The notes: generated from the sequence alone by a model not told the origin. 64,000 bases of DNA from Ecdyonurus torrentis (GCA_949318235.1 OX439132.1:2061636-2125635); one strand, 5' to 3'. Positions 48,901 through 63,715 are shown, counted from the stretch's first letter. A program made the numbers and translations.

Positions 48901-51900
48901 TTGTTTTATTTCATGGCGCAATGTTTTTGTATTTTACATAATGCATTCATATGTTTTTAAGATAGTAAAAAGTGAAAATTTTGGGATTAAACTATTGAAA
49001 AAAAAAAGCTTCACTTAATACACACACGTATGTTTGTAAGAAAGCTGTAGGCGTCCGAACCTATTAGGAAATCTCGTTTAATTCCCTGTCTTGATGTTTA
49101 TGTATTTTACATAAGCCTTTTATGTGTTTGTTTGACCGTATTTTAGAGAAAATATTATGTTAAAGGAATCTGTAAAATATAACACAAGATATACACACAC
49201 CTATGTTTGTGTGTGGGTAGTACAAATCCCAATCTATGTTGAAAATTAGTTTTGAATCCTAGCGCGATGTTTTTGTATTTTTCATAAGCCATAATTGTAT
49301 TTAAGATAATATTAAGTAAAAATATTATGCTTAAAGAATAGGTAAAAATAGGCATCGCATAATACACACATCTATGTTTGTGAGCAAGCAGTGAGGGTCC
49401 CCACCGATCTTGAAATCTCGTTTTTTTTCATGGCACAATGTTTTTGTATTTTACATAATGCTTTCATATGTTTTTAATATAGTAAAAAGTGAAAATTTTG
49501 AGATTAAACGATCGGTAAAAAAAAGCTTCACATAATACACACACGTTTGTTTGTAACAAAGCTGTAGGCGTCCGAACCTATTAGGAAATCTCGTTTAATT
49601 CCCTGTCTTGATGTTAACGTATTTTACATAAGCCTTTTATGTGTTTGTTTGACCGTATTTTAGAGAAAATATTATGTTAAAGGAATCTCTAAAATATAAC
49701 ACAAGATATACACACACCTATGTTTGTGTGTGGGTAGTACAAATCCCAATCTATGTTGAAAATTAGTTTTGAATCCTAGCGCGATGTTTTTGTATTTTTC
49801 ATAAGCCATAATTATGTATTTAAGATAATATTAAGTAAAAATATTATGTTTAAAGAATATTTAAAATAGGCATTGCATAATAAACACATCTATGTTTGTG
49901 AGCAAACAGTGAGGGTCCTTACCGATCTTGAAATCTTGTTTTATTTCATGGCGCAATGTTTTTGTATTTTACATAATGCATTCATATGTTTTTTAGAACC
50001 TAAAAAATAAAAATTTTGTGATTAAACGATCGGTAAAAACAAGCTTCACATAATACACACACGTATGTTTGTAAGAAAGCTGTAGGCGTCCGAACCTATT
50101 AGGAAATCTTGTTTAATTCCCTGTCTTGATGTTTATGTATTTTACATAAGCCTTTTATGTGTTTGTTTGACCGTAATTTAGAGAAAATATTATTTTAAAG
50201 GAATCTGTAAAATATAACACAAGATATACACACACCTATGTTTGTGTGTGGGTAGTACAAATCCCAATCTATGTTGAAAATTAGTTTTGAATCCTAGCGC
50301 GATGTTTTTGTATTTTTTATAAGCCATAAATATGTATTTAGCTAATATTAAGAAAAAATATTATGTTTAAAGAATATTCAAAATAGGCATTGCATAATAC
50401 ACACATCTATGTTTGTGAGCAAGCAGTGAGGGTCCCCACCGATCTTGAAATCTTGTTTTATTTCATGGCGCAATGTTTTTGTATTTTACATAATGCATTC
50501 AATTTTTTTTAGATAGTAAAAAGTGAAAATGTTGTGATTAAAGGATCAATAAAAACAAGCTTCACATAATAAACACACGTTTGTTTTTAACAAAGTTGAA
50601 GGCGTCTGAACCTATTAGGAAATCTCGTTTAATTCCCTGTCTTGATGTTTATGTATTTTACATAAGCCTTTTATGTGTTTGTTTGACCGTATTTTAGAGA
50701 AAATATTATGTTAAATGAATCTGTAAAATATAACACAAGATATACACACACCTTTGTTTGTGTGTAGGTAGTACAAATCCCAATCTATGTTGAAAATTAG
50801 TTTTGAATCCTAGCGCGATGTTTTTGTATTTTTCATAAGCCATAATTATGTATTAAAGATAATATTAAGTAAAAATATTATGTTTAAAGAATATTTATAA
50901 TAGGCATTGCATAATACACACATGTATGTTTGTGAGCAAGCAGTGAGAGTCCCCACCGATCTTGAAATCTTGTTTTATTTCATGGCGCAACGTTTTTGTA
51001 TTTTACGTGATGCATTCATATGTTTTTTAGATAATAAAAAGTGAAAATTTTTTGATTAAAGGATCGGTAAAAACAAGCTTCACATAATACACACACGTAT
51101 GTTTGTAAGAAAGCTGTAGGCGTCCGAACCTATTAGGAAATCTCGTTTAATTCCCTGTCTTGATGTTTATGTATTTTACATAAGCAATTTATGTGTTTTT
51201 TTTTCCCGTAATTTAGAGAAAATATTATGTTAAAGGAATCTGTAAAATATAACACAAGATATACACACACCTATGTTTGTGTGTGGGTAGTACAAATCCC
51301 AATCTATGTTGAAAATTAGTTTTGAATCCTAGCGCGATGTTTTTGTATTTTTTATAAGCCATAATTATGTATTTAAGCTAATATTAAGTAAAAATATTAT
51401 GTTTAAAGAATATTCAAAATAGGCATTGCATAATACACACATCTATGTTTGTGAGCAAGCAGTGAGGGTCCCCACCGATCTTGAAATCTTGTTTTATTTC
51501 ATAGCGCAATGTTTTTGTATTTTACTTAATGCATTCATATGTTTTTTAGATCGTAAAAAGTAAAAATTTTGTGATTAAACGATCGGTAAAAACAAGCTTC
51601 ACATAATACACACACGTTTGTTTGTAACAAAGCTGTAGGCGTCCGAACCTATTAGGAAATCTCGTTTAATTCCCTGTCTTGATGTTTATGTATTTTTTAT
51701 AAGCAATTTATTTGTTTTTTTGACCGTAATTTAGAGAAAGTATTATGTTAAAGGAATCTGTAAAATATAACACAAGATATACACACACCTATGTTTGTGT
51801 GTGGGTAGTACAAATCCCAATCTATGTTGAAAATTAGTTTTGAATCCTAGCGCGATGTTTTTGTATTTTTCATAAGCCATAATTATGTATTTAAAATAAT

Positions 51901-52753
51901 ATTAAGTAAAAATATTATGTTTAAAGAATATTTGAAATAGGAATTGCATAATACACACATCTATGTTTGTGAGCAAGCAGTGAGGGTCCCCACTGATCTT
52001 GAAATCTTGTTTTATCTCATGGCGCAATGTTTTTGTATTTTACTTAATGCATTCATATGTTTTTTAGATCGTAAAAAGTGAAAATTTTGTGATTAAACGA
52101 TCGGTAAAAACAAGCTTCACATAATACACACACGTATGTTTGTAAGAAAGCTGTAGGCGTCTGAACCTATTAGGAAATCTCGTTTAATTCCCTGTCTTGA
52201 TGTTTATGTATTTTACATAAGCAATTTATGTGTTTTTTTGACCGTATTTTAGAGAAAATATTATGTTAAAGGAATCTGTAAAATATAACACAAGATATAC
52301 ACACACCTTTGTTTGTGTGTAGGTAGTACAAATCCCAATCTATGTTGAAAATTAGTTTTGAATCCTAGCGCGATGTTTTTGTATTTTTTATAAGCCATAA
52401 TTATGTATTTAAGCTAATATTAAGTAAAAATATTATGTTTAATAATATTTATAATAGGCAGCGCATAATACACACATCTATGTTTGTGAGCAAGCAGTGA
52501 GGGTCCCCACCGATCTTGAAATCTTGTTTTATTTCATGGCACAATGTTTTTGTATTTTACATAATGCATTCATATGTTTTTAAGATAGTAAAAAGTGAAA
52601 ATTTTGGGATTAAACTATTGAAAAAAAAAAGCTTCACTTAATACACACACGTATGTTTGTACGAAAGCTGTAGGCGTCCGAACCTATTAGGAAATCTCTT
52701 TTAATTCCCTGTCTTGATGTTTATGTATTTTACATAAGCCTTTTATGTGTTTG
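42834..52753. repeat. Long duplicated segment, copy 2 (about 9.9 kb; 10,361-bp period)
   Basis: The units run o 42986, n 43504; l 44021, f 44542, n 45059, l 45576, a 46096, b 46614, o 47133, n 47651; l 48168, a/e 48688, f 49206, i 49723, j 50241, k 50757, o 51276, b 51794, m 52312. Scanning by eye I noticed only a handful of differences from copy 1: AAGCTTAACAT near 46416, AGAACCTAAAAAATAAAAA near 49996, and TTTAAAATAAT near 51893. This implies a recent duplication or ongoing homogenisation. Past 52753 it continues into a d unit instead of the n unit seen at the end of copy 1. Confidence 0.82.
44021..48167. repeat. Eight-unit higher-order repeat, copy 3 (4,147 bp)
   Basis: This is the partner of the copy at 33660-37806, carried inside the long duplication. 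It has the same eight units in the same order and the GTTTTAAATCC marker in the first A. A private change near 46416 turns CTTCACATAAT into CTTAACATAAT, leaving the HindIII site intact. Confidence 0.82.
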
Positions 52754-52828
52754 TTTGACCTAATTTTAGAGAAAATATTATGTTAAAGGAATCTGTAAAA
52801 TATAACACAAGATATACACACACCTATG

Positions 52829-55800
52829 TTTGTGTGTGGGTAGTACAAATCCCAATCTATGTTGAAAATTAGTTTTGAATCCTAGCGCGATGTTTTTGTA
52901 TTTTTCATAAGCCATAATTATGTATTTAAGATAATATTAAGTAAAAATATTATGTTTAAAGAATAGGTAAAAATAGGCATCGCATAATACACACATCTAT
53001 GTTTGTGAGCAAGCAGTGAGGGTCCCCACCTATCTTGAAATCTCGTTTTTTTTCATGGCACAATGTTTTTGTATTTTACATAATGCTTTCATATGTTTTT
53101 AATATAGTAAAAAATGAAAATTTTGAGATTAAACGATCGGTATAAAAAAGCTTCACATAATACACACACGTTTGTTTGTAACAAAGCTGTAGGCGTCTGA
53201 ACCTATTAGGAAATCTCGTTTAATTCCCTGTCTTGATGTTTACGTATTTTACATAAGCCTTTTATGTGTTTGTTTGACCGTATTTTAGAGAAAATATTAT
53301 GTTAAAGGAATCTGTAAAATATAACACAAGATATACACACACCTATGTTTGTGTGTGGGTAGTACAAATCCCAATCTATGTTGAAAATTAGTTTTGAATC
53401 CTAGCGCGATGTTTTTGTATTTTTCATAAGCCATAATTATGTATTTAAGATAATATTAAGTAAAAATATTATGTTTAAAGAATATTTAAAATAGGCATTG
53501 CATAATACACACATCTATGTTTGTGAGCAAACAGTGAGGGTCCTTACCGATCTAAAAATCTTGTTTTATTTCATGGCGCAATGTTTTTGTATTTTACTTA
53601 ATGCATTCATATGTTTTTTAGATCGTAAAAAGTAAAAATTTTGTGATTAAACGATCGGTAAAAACAAGCTTCACATAATACACACATGTATGTTTGTAAG
53701 AAAGCAGTAGGCGTTCGAACCTATTAGGAAATCTCGTTTATTTCCCTGTCTTGATGTTTATGTATTTTACATAAGCAATTTATGTGTTTTTTTGACCGTA
53801 ATTTAGAGAAAATATTATGTTAAAGGAATCTGTAAAATATAACACAAGATATACACACACCTATGTTTGTGTGTGGGTAGTACAAATCCCAATCTATGTT
53901 GAAAATTAGTTTTGAATCCTAGCGCGATGTTTTTGTATTTTTCATAAGCCATAAATAATTATGTATTTAAGATACTATTAAGTAAATATTATTTTTAAAG
54001 AAAAATTTAAAATAGGCATCGCATAATACACACATTTATGTTTGTGAGCAGGCAGTGAGGGTCCCCACCGATCTTGAAATCTTGTTTTATTTCATGGCGC
54101 AATGTTTTTGTATTTTACTTAATGCATTCATATGTTTTTTAGATAGTAAAAAGTGAAAATGTTGTGATTAAACGATCGGTAAAAAAAAGCTTCACATAAT
54201 ACACACACGTATGTTTGTAACAAAGCTGTAGGCGTCCGAACCTATTAGGAAATCTCGTTTAATTCCCTCTCTTGATGTTTATGTATTTTACATAAGCCTT
54301 TTATGTGTTTGTTTGACCGTATTTTAGAGAAAATATTATGTTAAAGGAATCTGTAAAATATAACACAAGATATACACACACCTATGTTTGTGTGTGGGTA
54401 GTACAAATCCCAATCTATGTTGAAAATTAGTTTTGAATCCTAGCGCGATGTTTTTGTATTTTTCATAAGCCATAATTGTATTTAAGATAATATTAAGTAA
54501 AAATATTATGTTTAAAGAATAGGTAAAAATAGGCATCGCATAATACACACATCTATGTTTGTGAGCAAGCAGTGAGGGTCCCCACCGATCTTGAAATCTC
54601 GTTTTTTTTCATGGCACAATGTTTTTGTATTTTACATAATGCTTTCATATGTTTTTAATATAGTAAAAAGTGAAAATTTTGAGATTAAACGATCGGTAAA
54701 AAAAAGTTTCACATAATACACACACGTTTGTTTGTAACAAAGCTGTAGGCGTCTGAACCTATTAGAAAATCTCGTTTAATTCCCTGTCTTGATGTTAACG
54801 TATTTTACATAAGCCTTTTATGTGTTTGTTTGACCGTATTTTAGAGAAAATATTATGTTAAAGGAATCTGTAAAATATAACACAAGATATACACACACCT
54901 ATGTTTGTGTGTGGGTAGTACAAATCCCAATCTATGTTGAAAATTAGTTTTGAATCCTAGCGCGATGTTTTTGTATTTTTCATAAGCCATAATTATGTAT
55001 TTAAGATAATATTAAGTAAAAATATTACGTTTAAAGAATATTTAAAATAGGCATTGAAAATACACACATCTATGTTTGTGAGCAAACAGTGAGGGTCCTT
55101 ACCGATCTTGAAATCTTGTTTTATTTCATGGCGCAATGTTTTTGTATTTTACTTAATGCATTCATATTTTTTTTAGATCGTAAAAAGTAAAAATTTTGTG
55201 ATTAAACGATCGGTAAAAACAAGCTTCACATTATACACACACGTATGTTTGTAAGAAAGCTGTAGGCGTTTGAACCTATTAGGAAATCTCGTTTAATTTC
55301 CTGTCTTGATGTTTATGTATTTTACATAAGCAATTTATGTGTTTTTTTGACCGTAATTTAGAGAAAATATTATGTTAAAGGAATCTGTAAAATATAACAC
55401 AAGATATACACACACCTATGTTTGTGTGTGGGTAGTACAAATCCCAATCTATGTTGAAAATTAGTTTTGAATCCTAGCGCGATGTTTTTGTATTTTTCAT
55501 AAGCCATAAATAATTATGTATTTAAGATACTATTAAGTAAATATTATTTTTAAAGAAAAATTTAAAATAGGCATCGCATAATACACACATTTATGTTTGT
55601 GAGCAGGCAGTGAGGGTCCCCACCGATCTTGAAATCTTGTTCTATTTCATGGCGCAATGTTTTTGTATTTTACATAATGCATTCAATTTTTTTTAGATAG
55701 TAAAAAGTGAAAATGTTGTGATTAAAGGATCAATAAAAACAAGCTTCACATAATAAACACACGTTTGTTTTTAACAAAGTTGAAGGCGTCTGAACCTATT

Positions 55801-57495
55801 AGTAAATCTCGTTTAATTCCCTGTCTTGATGTTTATGTATTTTACATAAGCCTTTTATGTGTTTGTTTGACCGTATTTTAGAGAAAATATTATGTTAAAG
55901 GAATCTGTAAAATATAACACAAGATATACACACACCTTTGTTTGTGTGTAGGTAGTACAAATCCCAATCTATGTTGAAAATTAGTTTTGAATCCTAGCGC
56001 GATGTATTTGTATTTTTCATAAGCCATAATTATGTATTTAAGATAATATTAAGTAAAAATATTATGTTTAAAGAATATTTAAAATAGGCATTGCATAATA
56101 CACACATCTATGTTTGTGAGCAAACAGTGAGGGTCCTTACCGATCTTGAAATCTTGTTTTATTTCATGGCGCAATGTTTTTGTATTTTACTTAATGCATT
56201 CATATGTTTTTTAGATCATAAAAAGTAAAAATTTTGTGATTAAACGATCGGTAAAAACAAGCTTCACATAATACACACACGTATGTTTGTAAGAAAGCTG
56301 TAGGCGTCCGAACCTATTAGGAAATCTCGTTTAATTCCCTGTCTTGATGTTTATGTATTTTACATAAGCAATTTATGTGTTTTTTTGACCGTAATTTAGA
56401 GAAAATATTATGTTAAAGGAATCTGTAAAATATAACACAAGATATACACACACCTATGTTTGTGTGTGGGTAGTACAAATCCCAATCTATGTTGAAAATT
56501 AGTTTTAAATCCTAGCGCGATGTTTTTGTATTTTTCATAAGCCATAATTATGTATTTAAGATAATATTAAGTAAAAATATTATGTTTAAAGAATATTTAA
56601 AATAGGAATTGCATAATACACACATCTATGTTTGTGAGCAAGCAGTGAGGGTCCCCACCGATCTTGAAATCTTGTTTTATTTCATGGCGCAATGTTTTTG
56701 TATTTTACTTAATGCATTCATATGTTTTTTAGATCGTAAAAAGTGAAAATTTTGTGATTAAATGATCGGTAAAAACAAGCTTCACATAATACACACACGT
56801 ATGTTTGTAAGAAAGCTGTAGGCGTCCGAACCTATTAGGAAATCTCGTTTAATTCCCTGTCTTGATGTTTATGTATTTTACATAAGCAATTTATGTGTTT
56901 TTTTTTCCCGTAATTTAGAGAAAATATTATGTTAAAGGAATCTGTAAAATATAACACAAGATATACACACACCTATGTTTGTGTGTGGGTAGTACAAATC
57001 CCAATCTATGTTGAAAATTAGTTTTGAATCCTAGCGCGATGTTTTTGTATTTTTTATAAGCCATAATTATGTATTTAAGCTAATATTAAGTAAAAATATT
57101 ATGTTTAAAGAATATTCAAAATAGGCATTGCATAATACACACATCTATGTTTGTGAGCAAGCAGTGAGGGTCCCCACCGATCTTGAAATCTTGTTTTATT
57201 TCATAGCGCAATGTTTTTGTATTTTACTTAATGCATTCATATGTTTTTTAGATCGTAAAAAGTAAAAATTTTGTGATTAAACGATCGGTAAAAACAAGCT
57301 TCACATAATACACACACGTATGTTTGTAAGAAAGCTGTAGGCGTCCGAACTTATAAGGAAATCTCGTTTAATTCCCTGTCTTGATGTTTATGTATTTTAC
57401 ATAAGCAATTTATGTGTTTTTTTGACCGTAATTTAGAGAAAATATTATGTTAAAGGAATCTGTAAAATATAACACAAGATATACACACACCTATG
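52829..57495. repeat. Partial further copy of the complex block: d-a-l-f-n-l-a-b-o
   Basis: Unit starts are 52829, 53348, 53866, 54387, 54904, 55421, 55941, 56459 and 56978. Together with the m unit at 52312 they match 27957-33142, with an offset of 24,355 bp before the private 2-bp gain near 30371 and 24,353 bp after it. Differences are more numerous than in the 10,361-bp pair: CACCTATCTTG near 53031, GGTATAAAAAAG near 53141, GATCTAAAAATC near 53553, CCTTTTATG near 54298 where copy 1 has CCTTGTATG, AAGTTTCAC near 54706 (HindIII lost), and GATGTATTTG near 56004. Matching stops at 57496, where a d unit replaces n. Confidence 0.8.
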
Positions 57496-60400
57496 TTTGT
57501 GTGTGGGTAGTACAGATCCCAATCTATGTTGAAAATTAGTTTTGAATCCTAGCGCGATGTTTTTGTATTTTTCATAAGCCATAATTATGTATTTAAGATA
57601 ATATTAAGTAAAAATATTATGTTTAAAGAATAGGTAAAAATAGGCATCGCATAATACACACATCTATGTTTGTGAGCAAGCAGTGAGGGTCCCCACCGAT
57701 CTTGAAATCTCGTTTTTTTTCATGGCACAATGTTTTTGTATTTTACATAATGCTTTCATATGTTTTTAATATAGTAAAAAGTGAAAATTTTGAGATTAAA
57801 CGATCGGTAAAAAAAAGCTTCACATAATACACACACGTTTGTTTGTAACAAAGCTGTAGGCGTCCGAACTTATTAGGAAATCTCGTTTAATTCCCTGTCT
57901 TGATGTTAACGTATTTTACATAAGCCTTTTATGTGTTTGTTTGACCGTATTTTAGAGAAAATATTATGTTAAAGGAATCTGTAAAATATAACACAAGATA
58001 TACACACACCTATGTTTGTGTGTGGGTATTACAAATCCAAATCTATGTTGAAAATTAGTTTTGAATCCTAGCGCGATGTTTTTGTATTTTTCATAAGCCA
58101 TAATTATGTATTTAAGATAATATTAAGTAAAAATATTATGTTTAAAGAATATTTAAAATAGGCATTGCATAATACACACATCTATGTTTGTGAGCAAACA
58201 GTGAGGGTCCTTACCGATCTTGAAATCTTGTTTTATTTCATGGCGCAATGTTTTTGTATTTTACTTAATGCATTCATATGTTTTTTAGATCATAAAAAGT
58301 AAAAATTTTGTGATTAAACGATCGGTAAAAACAAGCTTCACATAATACACACACGTATGTTTGTAAGAAAGCTGTAGGCGTCCGAACCTATTAGGAAATC
58401 TCGTTTAATTCCCTGTCTTGATGTTTATGTATTTTACATAAGCAATTTATGTGTTTTTTTGACCGTAATTTAGAGAAAATATTATGTTAAAGGAATCTGT
58501 AAAATATAACACAAGATATACACACACCTATGTTTGTGTGTGGGTAGTACAAATCCCAATCTATGTTGAAAATTAGTTTTGAATCCTAGCGCGATGTTTT
58601 TGTATTTTTTATAAGCCATAATTATGTATTTAAGCTAATATTAAGTAAAAATATTATGTTTAAAGAATATTCAAAATAGGCATTGCATAATACACACATC
58701 TATGTTTGTGAGCAAGCAGTGAGGGTCCCCACCGATCTTGAAATCTTGTTTTATTTCATGGCGCAATGTTTTTGTATTTTACTTAATGCATTCATATGTT
58801 TTTTAGATCGTAAAAAGTACAAATTTTGTGATTAAACGATCGGTAAAAACAAGCTTCACATAATACACACACGTATGTTTGTAAGAAAGCTGTAGGCGTC
58901 CGAACTTATTAGGAAATCTCGTTTAATTCCCTGTCTTGATGTTTATGTATTTTACATAAGCAATTTATGTGTTTTTTTGACCGTAATTTAGAGAAAATAT
59001 TATGTTAAAGGAATCTGTAAAATATAACACAAGATATACACACACCTATGTTTGTGTGTGGGTAGTACAGATCCCAATCTATGTTGAAAATTAGTTTTGA
59101 ATCCTAGCGCGATGTTTTTGTATTTTTCATAAGCCATAATTATGTATTTAAGATAATATTAAGTAAAAATATTATGTTTAAAGAATATTTAAAATAGGCA
59201 TTGAATAATACACACATCTATGTTTGTGAGCAAACAGTGAGGGTCCTTACCGATCTTGAAATCTTGTTTTATTTCATGGCGCAATGTTTTTGTATTTTAC
59301 TTAATGCATTCATATGTTTTTTAGATCATAAAAAGTAAAAATTTTGAGATTAAACGATCGGTAAAAAAAAGCTTCACATAATACACACACGTTTGTTTGT
59401 AACAAAGCTGTAGGCGTCCGAACTTATTAGGAAATCTCGTTTAATTCCCTGTCTTGATGTTAACGTATTTTACATAAGCATTTTATGTGTTTTTTTGACC
59501 GTAATTTAGAGAAAATATTATGTTAAAGGAATCTGTAAAATATAACACAAGATATACACACACCTATGTTTGTGTGTGGGTAGTACAAATCCCAATCTAT
59601 TTTGAAAATTAGTTTTGAATCCTAGCGCGATGTTTTTGTATTTTTCATAAGCCATAATTATGTATTTAAGATAATATTAAGTAAAAATATTATGTTTAAA
59701 GAATAGGTAAAAATAGGCATCGCATAATACACACATCTATGTTTGTGAGCAAGCAGTGAGGGTCCCCACCGATCTTGAAATCTCGTTTTTTTTCATGGCA
59801 CAATGTTTTTGTATTTTACATAATGCTTTCCTATGTTTTTAATATAGTAAAAAGTGAAAATTTTGAGATTAAACGATCTGTAAAAAAAAGCTTCACATAA
59901 TACACACACGTTTGTTTGTAACAAAGCTGTAGGCGTCCGAACTTATTAGGAAATCTCGTTTAATTCCCTGTCTTGATGTTAACGTATTTTACATAAGCCT
60001 TTTATGTGTTTGTTTGACCGTATTTTAGAGAAAATATTATGTTAAAGGAATCTGTAAAATATAACACAAGATATACACACACCTATGTTTGTGTGTGGGT
60101 AGTACAAATCCCAATCTATGTTGAAAATTAGTTTTGAATCCTAGCGCGATGTTTTTGTATTTTTCATAAGCGATAATTATGTATTTAAGATAATATTAAG
60201 TAAAAATATTATGTTTAAAGAATATTTAAAATAGGCATTGCATAATACACACATCTATGTTTGTGAGCAAACAGTGAGGGTCCTTACCGATCTTGAAATC
60301 TTGTTTTATTTCATGGCGCAATGTTTTTGTATTTTACTTAATGCATTCATATGTTTTTTAGATCATAAAAAGTAAAAATTTTGTGATTAAACGATCGGTA

Positions 60401-63400
60401 AAAACAAGCTTCACATAATACACACACGTATGTTTGTAAGAAAGCTGTAGGCGTCCGAACCTATTAGGAAATCTCGTTTAATTCCCTGTCTTGATGTTTA
60501 TGTATTTTACATAAGCAATTTATGTGTTTTTTTGACCGTAATTTAGAGAAAATATTATGTTAAAGGAATCTGTAAAATATAACACAAGATATACACACAC
60601 CTATGTTTGTGTGTGGGTAGTACAAATCCCAATCTATGTTGAAAATTAGTTTTTAATCCTAGCGCGATGTTTTTGTATTTTTCATAAGCCATAATTATGT
60701 ATTTAAGATAATATTAAGTAAAAATATTATGTTTAAAGAATATTTAAAATAGAAATTGCATAATACACACATCTATGTTTGTGAGCAAGCAGTGAGGGTC
60801 CCCACCGATCTTGAAATCTTGTTTTATTTCATGGCGCAATGTTTTTGTATTTTACTTAATGCATTCATATGTTTTTTAGATCGTAAAAAGTGAAAATTTT
60901 GTGATTAAACGATCGGTAAAAACAAGCTTCACATAATACACACACGTATGTTTGTAAGAAAGCTGTAGGCGTCCGAACCTATTAGGAAATCTTGTTTAAT
61001 TCCTTGTCTTGATGTTAACGTATTTTACATAAGCCTTTTATGTGTTTGTTTGACCGTATTTTAGAGAAAATATTATGTTAAAGGAATCTGTAAAATATAA
61101 CACAAGATATACACACACCTATGTTTGTGTGTGGGTAGTACAAATCCCAATCTATGTTGAAAATTAGTTTTGAATCCTAGCGCGATGTTTTTGTATTTTT
61201 CATAAGCCATAATTATGTATTTAAGATAATATTAAGTAAAAATATTATGTTTAAAGAATATTTAAAATAGGCATTGCATAATACACACATCTATGTTTGT
61301 GAGCAAACAGTGAGGGTCCTTACCGATCTTGAAATCTTGTTTTATTTCATGGCGCAATGTTTTTGTATTTTACTTAATGCATTCATATGTTTTTTAGATC
61401 ATAAAAAGTAAAAATTTTGTGATTAAACGATCGGTAAAAACAAGCTTCACATAATACACACACGTATGTTTGTAAGAAAGCTGTAGGCGTCCGAACCTAT
61501 TAGGAAATCTCGTTTAATTCCCTGTCTTGATGTTTATGTATTTTACATAAGCAATTTATGTGTTTTTTTGACCGTAATTTAGAGAAAATATTATGTTAAA
61601 GGAATCTGTAAAATATAACACAAGATATACACACACCTATGTTTGTGTGTGGGTAGTACAAATCCCAATCTATGTTGAAAATTAGTTTTGAATCCTAGCG
61701 CGATGTTTTTGTATTTTTTATAAGCCATAATTATGTATTTAAGCTAATATTAAGTAAAAATATTATGTTTAAAGAATATTCAAAATAGGCATTGCATAAT
61801 ACACACATCTATGTTTGTGAGCAAGCAGTGAGGGTCCCCACCGATCTTGAAATCTTGTTTTATTTCATGGCGCAATGTTTTTGTATTTTACTTAATGCAT
61901 TCATATGTTTTTTAGATCGTAAAAAGTACAAATTTTGTGATTAAACGATCGGTAAAAACAAGCTTCACATAATACACACACGTATGTTTGTAAGAAAGCT
62001 GTAGGCGTCCGAACTTATTAGGAAATCTCGTTTAATTCCCTGTCTTGATGTTTATGTATTTTACATAAGCAATTTATGTGTTTTTTTGACCGTAATTTAG
62101 AGAAAATATTATGTTAAAGGAATCTGTAAAATATAACACAAGATATACACACACCTATGTTTGTGTGTGGGTAGTACAGATCCCAATCTATGTTGAAAAT
62201 TAGTTTTGAATCCTAGCGCGATGTTTTTGTATTTTTCATAAGCCATAATTATGTATTTAAGATAATATTAAGTAAAAATATTATGTTTAAAGAATAGGTA
62301 AAAATAGGCATCGCATAATACACACATCTATGTTTGTGAGCAAGCAGTGAGGGTCCCCACCGATCTTGAAATCTCGTTTTTTTTTCATGGCACAATGTTT
62401 TTGTATTTTACATAATGCTTTCATATGTTTTTAATATAGTAAAAAGTGAAAATTTTGAGATTATACGATCGGTAAAAAAAAGCTTCACATAATACACACA
62501 CGTTTGTTTGTAACAAAGCTGTAGGCGTCCGAACTTATTAGGAAATCTCGTTTAATTCCCTGTCTTGATGTTAACGTATTTTACATAAGCCTTTTATGTG
62601 TTTGTTTGACCGTATTTTAGAGAAAATATTATGTTAAAGGAATCTGTAAAATATAACACAAGATATACACACACCTATGTTTGTGTGTGGGTATTACAAA
62701 TCCCAATCTATGTTGAAAATTAGTTTTGAATCCTAGCGCGATGTTTTTGTATTTTTCATAAGCCATAATTATGTATTTAAGATAATATTAAGTAAAAATA
62801 TTATGTTTAAAGAATATTTAAAATAGGCATTGCATAATACACACATCTATGTTTGTGAGCAAACAGTGAGGGTCCTTACCGATCTTGAAATCTTGTTTTA
62901 TTTCATGGCGCAATGTTTTTGTATTTTACTTAATGCATTCATATGTTTTTTAGATCATAAAAAGTAAAAATTTTGTGATTAAACGATCGGTAAAAACAAG
63001 CTTCACATAATACACACACGTATGTTTGTAAGAAAGCTGTAGGCGTCCGAACCTATTAGGAAATCTCGTTTAATTCCCTGTCTTGATGTTTATGTATTTT
63101 ACATAAGCAATTTATGTGTTTTTTTGACCGTAATTTAGAGAAAATATTATGTTAAAGGAATCTGTAAAATATAACACAAGATATACACACACCTATGTTT
63201 GTGTGTGGGTAGTACAAATCCCAATCTATGTTGAAAATTAGTTTTGAATCCTAGCGCGATGTTTTTGTATTTTTTATAAGCCATAATTATGTATTTAAGC
63301 TAATATTAAGTAAAAATATTATGTTTAAAGAATATTCAAAATAGGCATTGCATAATACACACATCTATGTTTGTGAGCAAGCAGTGAGGGTCCCCACCGA

Positions 63401-63715
63401 TCTTGAAATCTTGTTTTAATACATGGCGCAATGTTTTTGTATTTTACTTAATGCATTCATATGTTTTTTAGATCGTAAAAAGTACAAATTTTGTGATTAA
63501 ACGATCGGTAAAAACAAGCTTCACATAATACACACACGTATGTTTGTAAGAAAGCTGTAGGCGTCCGAACTTATTAGGAAATCTCGTTTAATTCCCTGTC
63601 TTGATGTTTATGTATTTTACATAAGCAATTTATGTGTTTTTTTGACCGTAATTTAGAGAAAATATTATGTTAAAGGAATCTGTAAAATATAACACAAGAT
63701 ATACACACACCTATG
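57496..63715. repeat. Right-hand block IV: d, a, o and b units, nine-unit period of about 4,665 bp
   Basis: Unit starts are d 57496, a 58015, o 58533, a/d hybrid 59051, d 59569, a 60088, b 60606, a 61124, o 61642, d 62160, a 62680 and o 63198. Local markers are GTACAGATCCC (57496, 59051, 62160), GGTATTACAAATCC (58015, 62680), AGATCATAAAAAG in the a units and AAAAGTACAAATTTT in the o units. The series 57496-58015-58533-59051 recurs at 62160-62680-63198-63716, giving a spacing of 4,664-4,665 bp. The hybrid at 59051 joins an a-type A and early B to a d-type late B and HpaI-type C. Confidence 0.8.
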
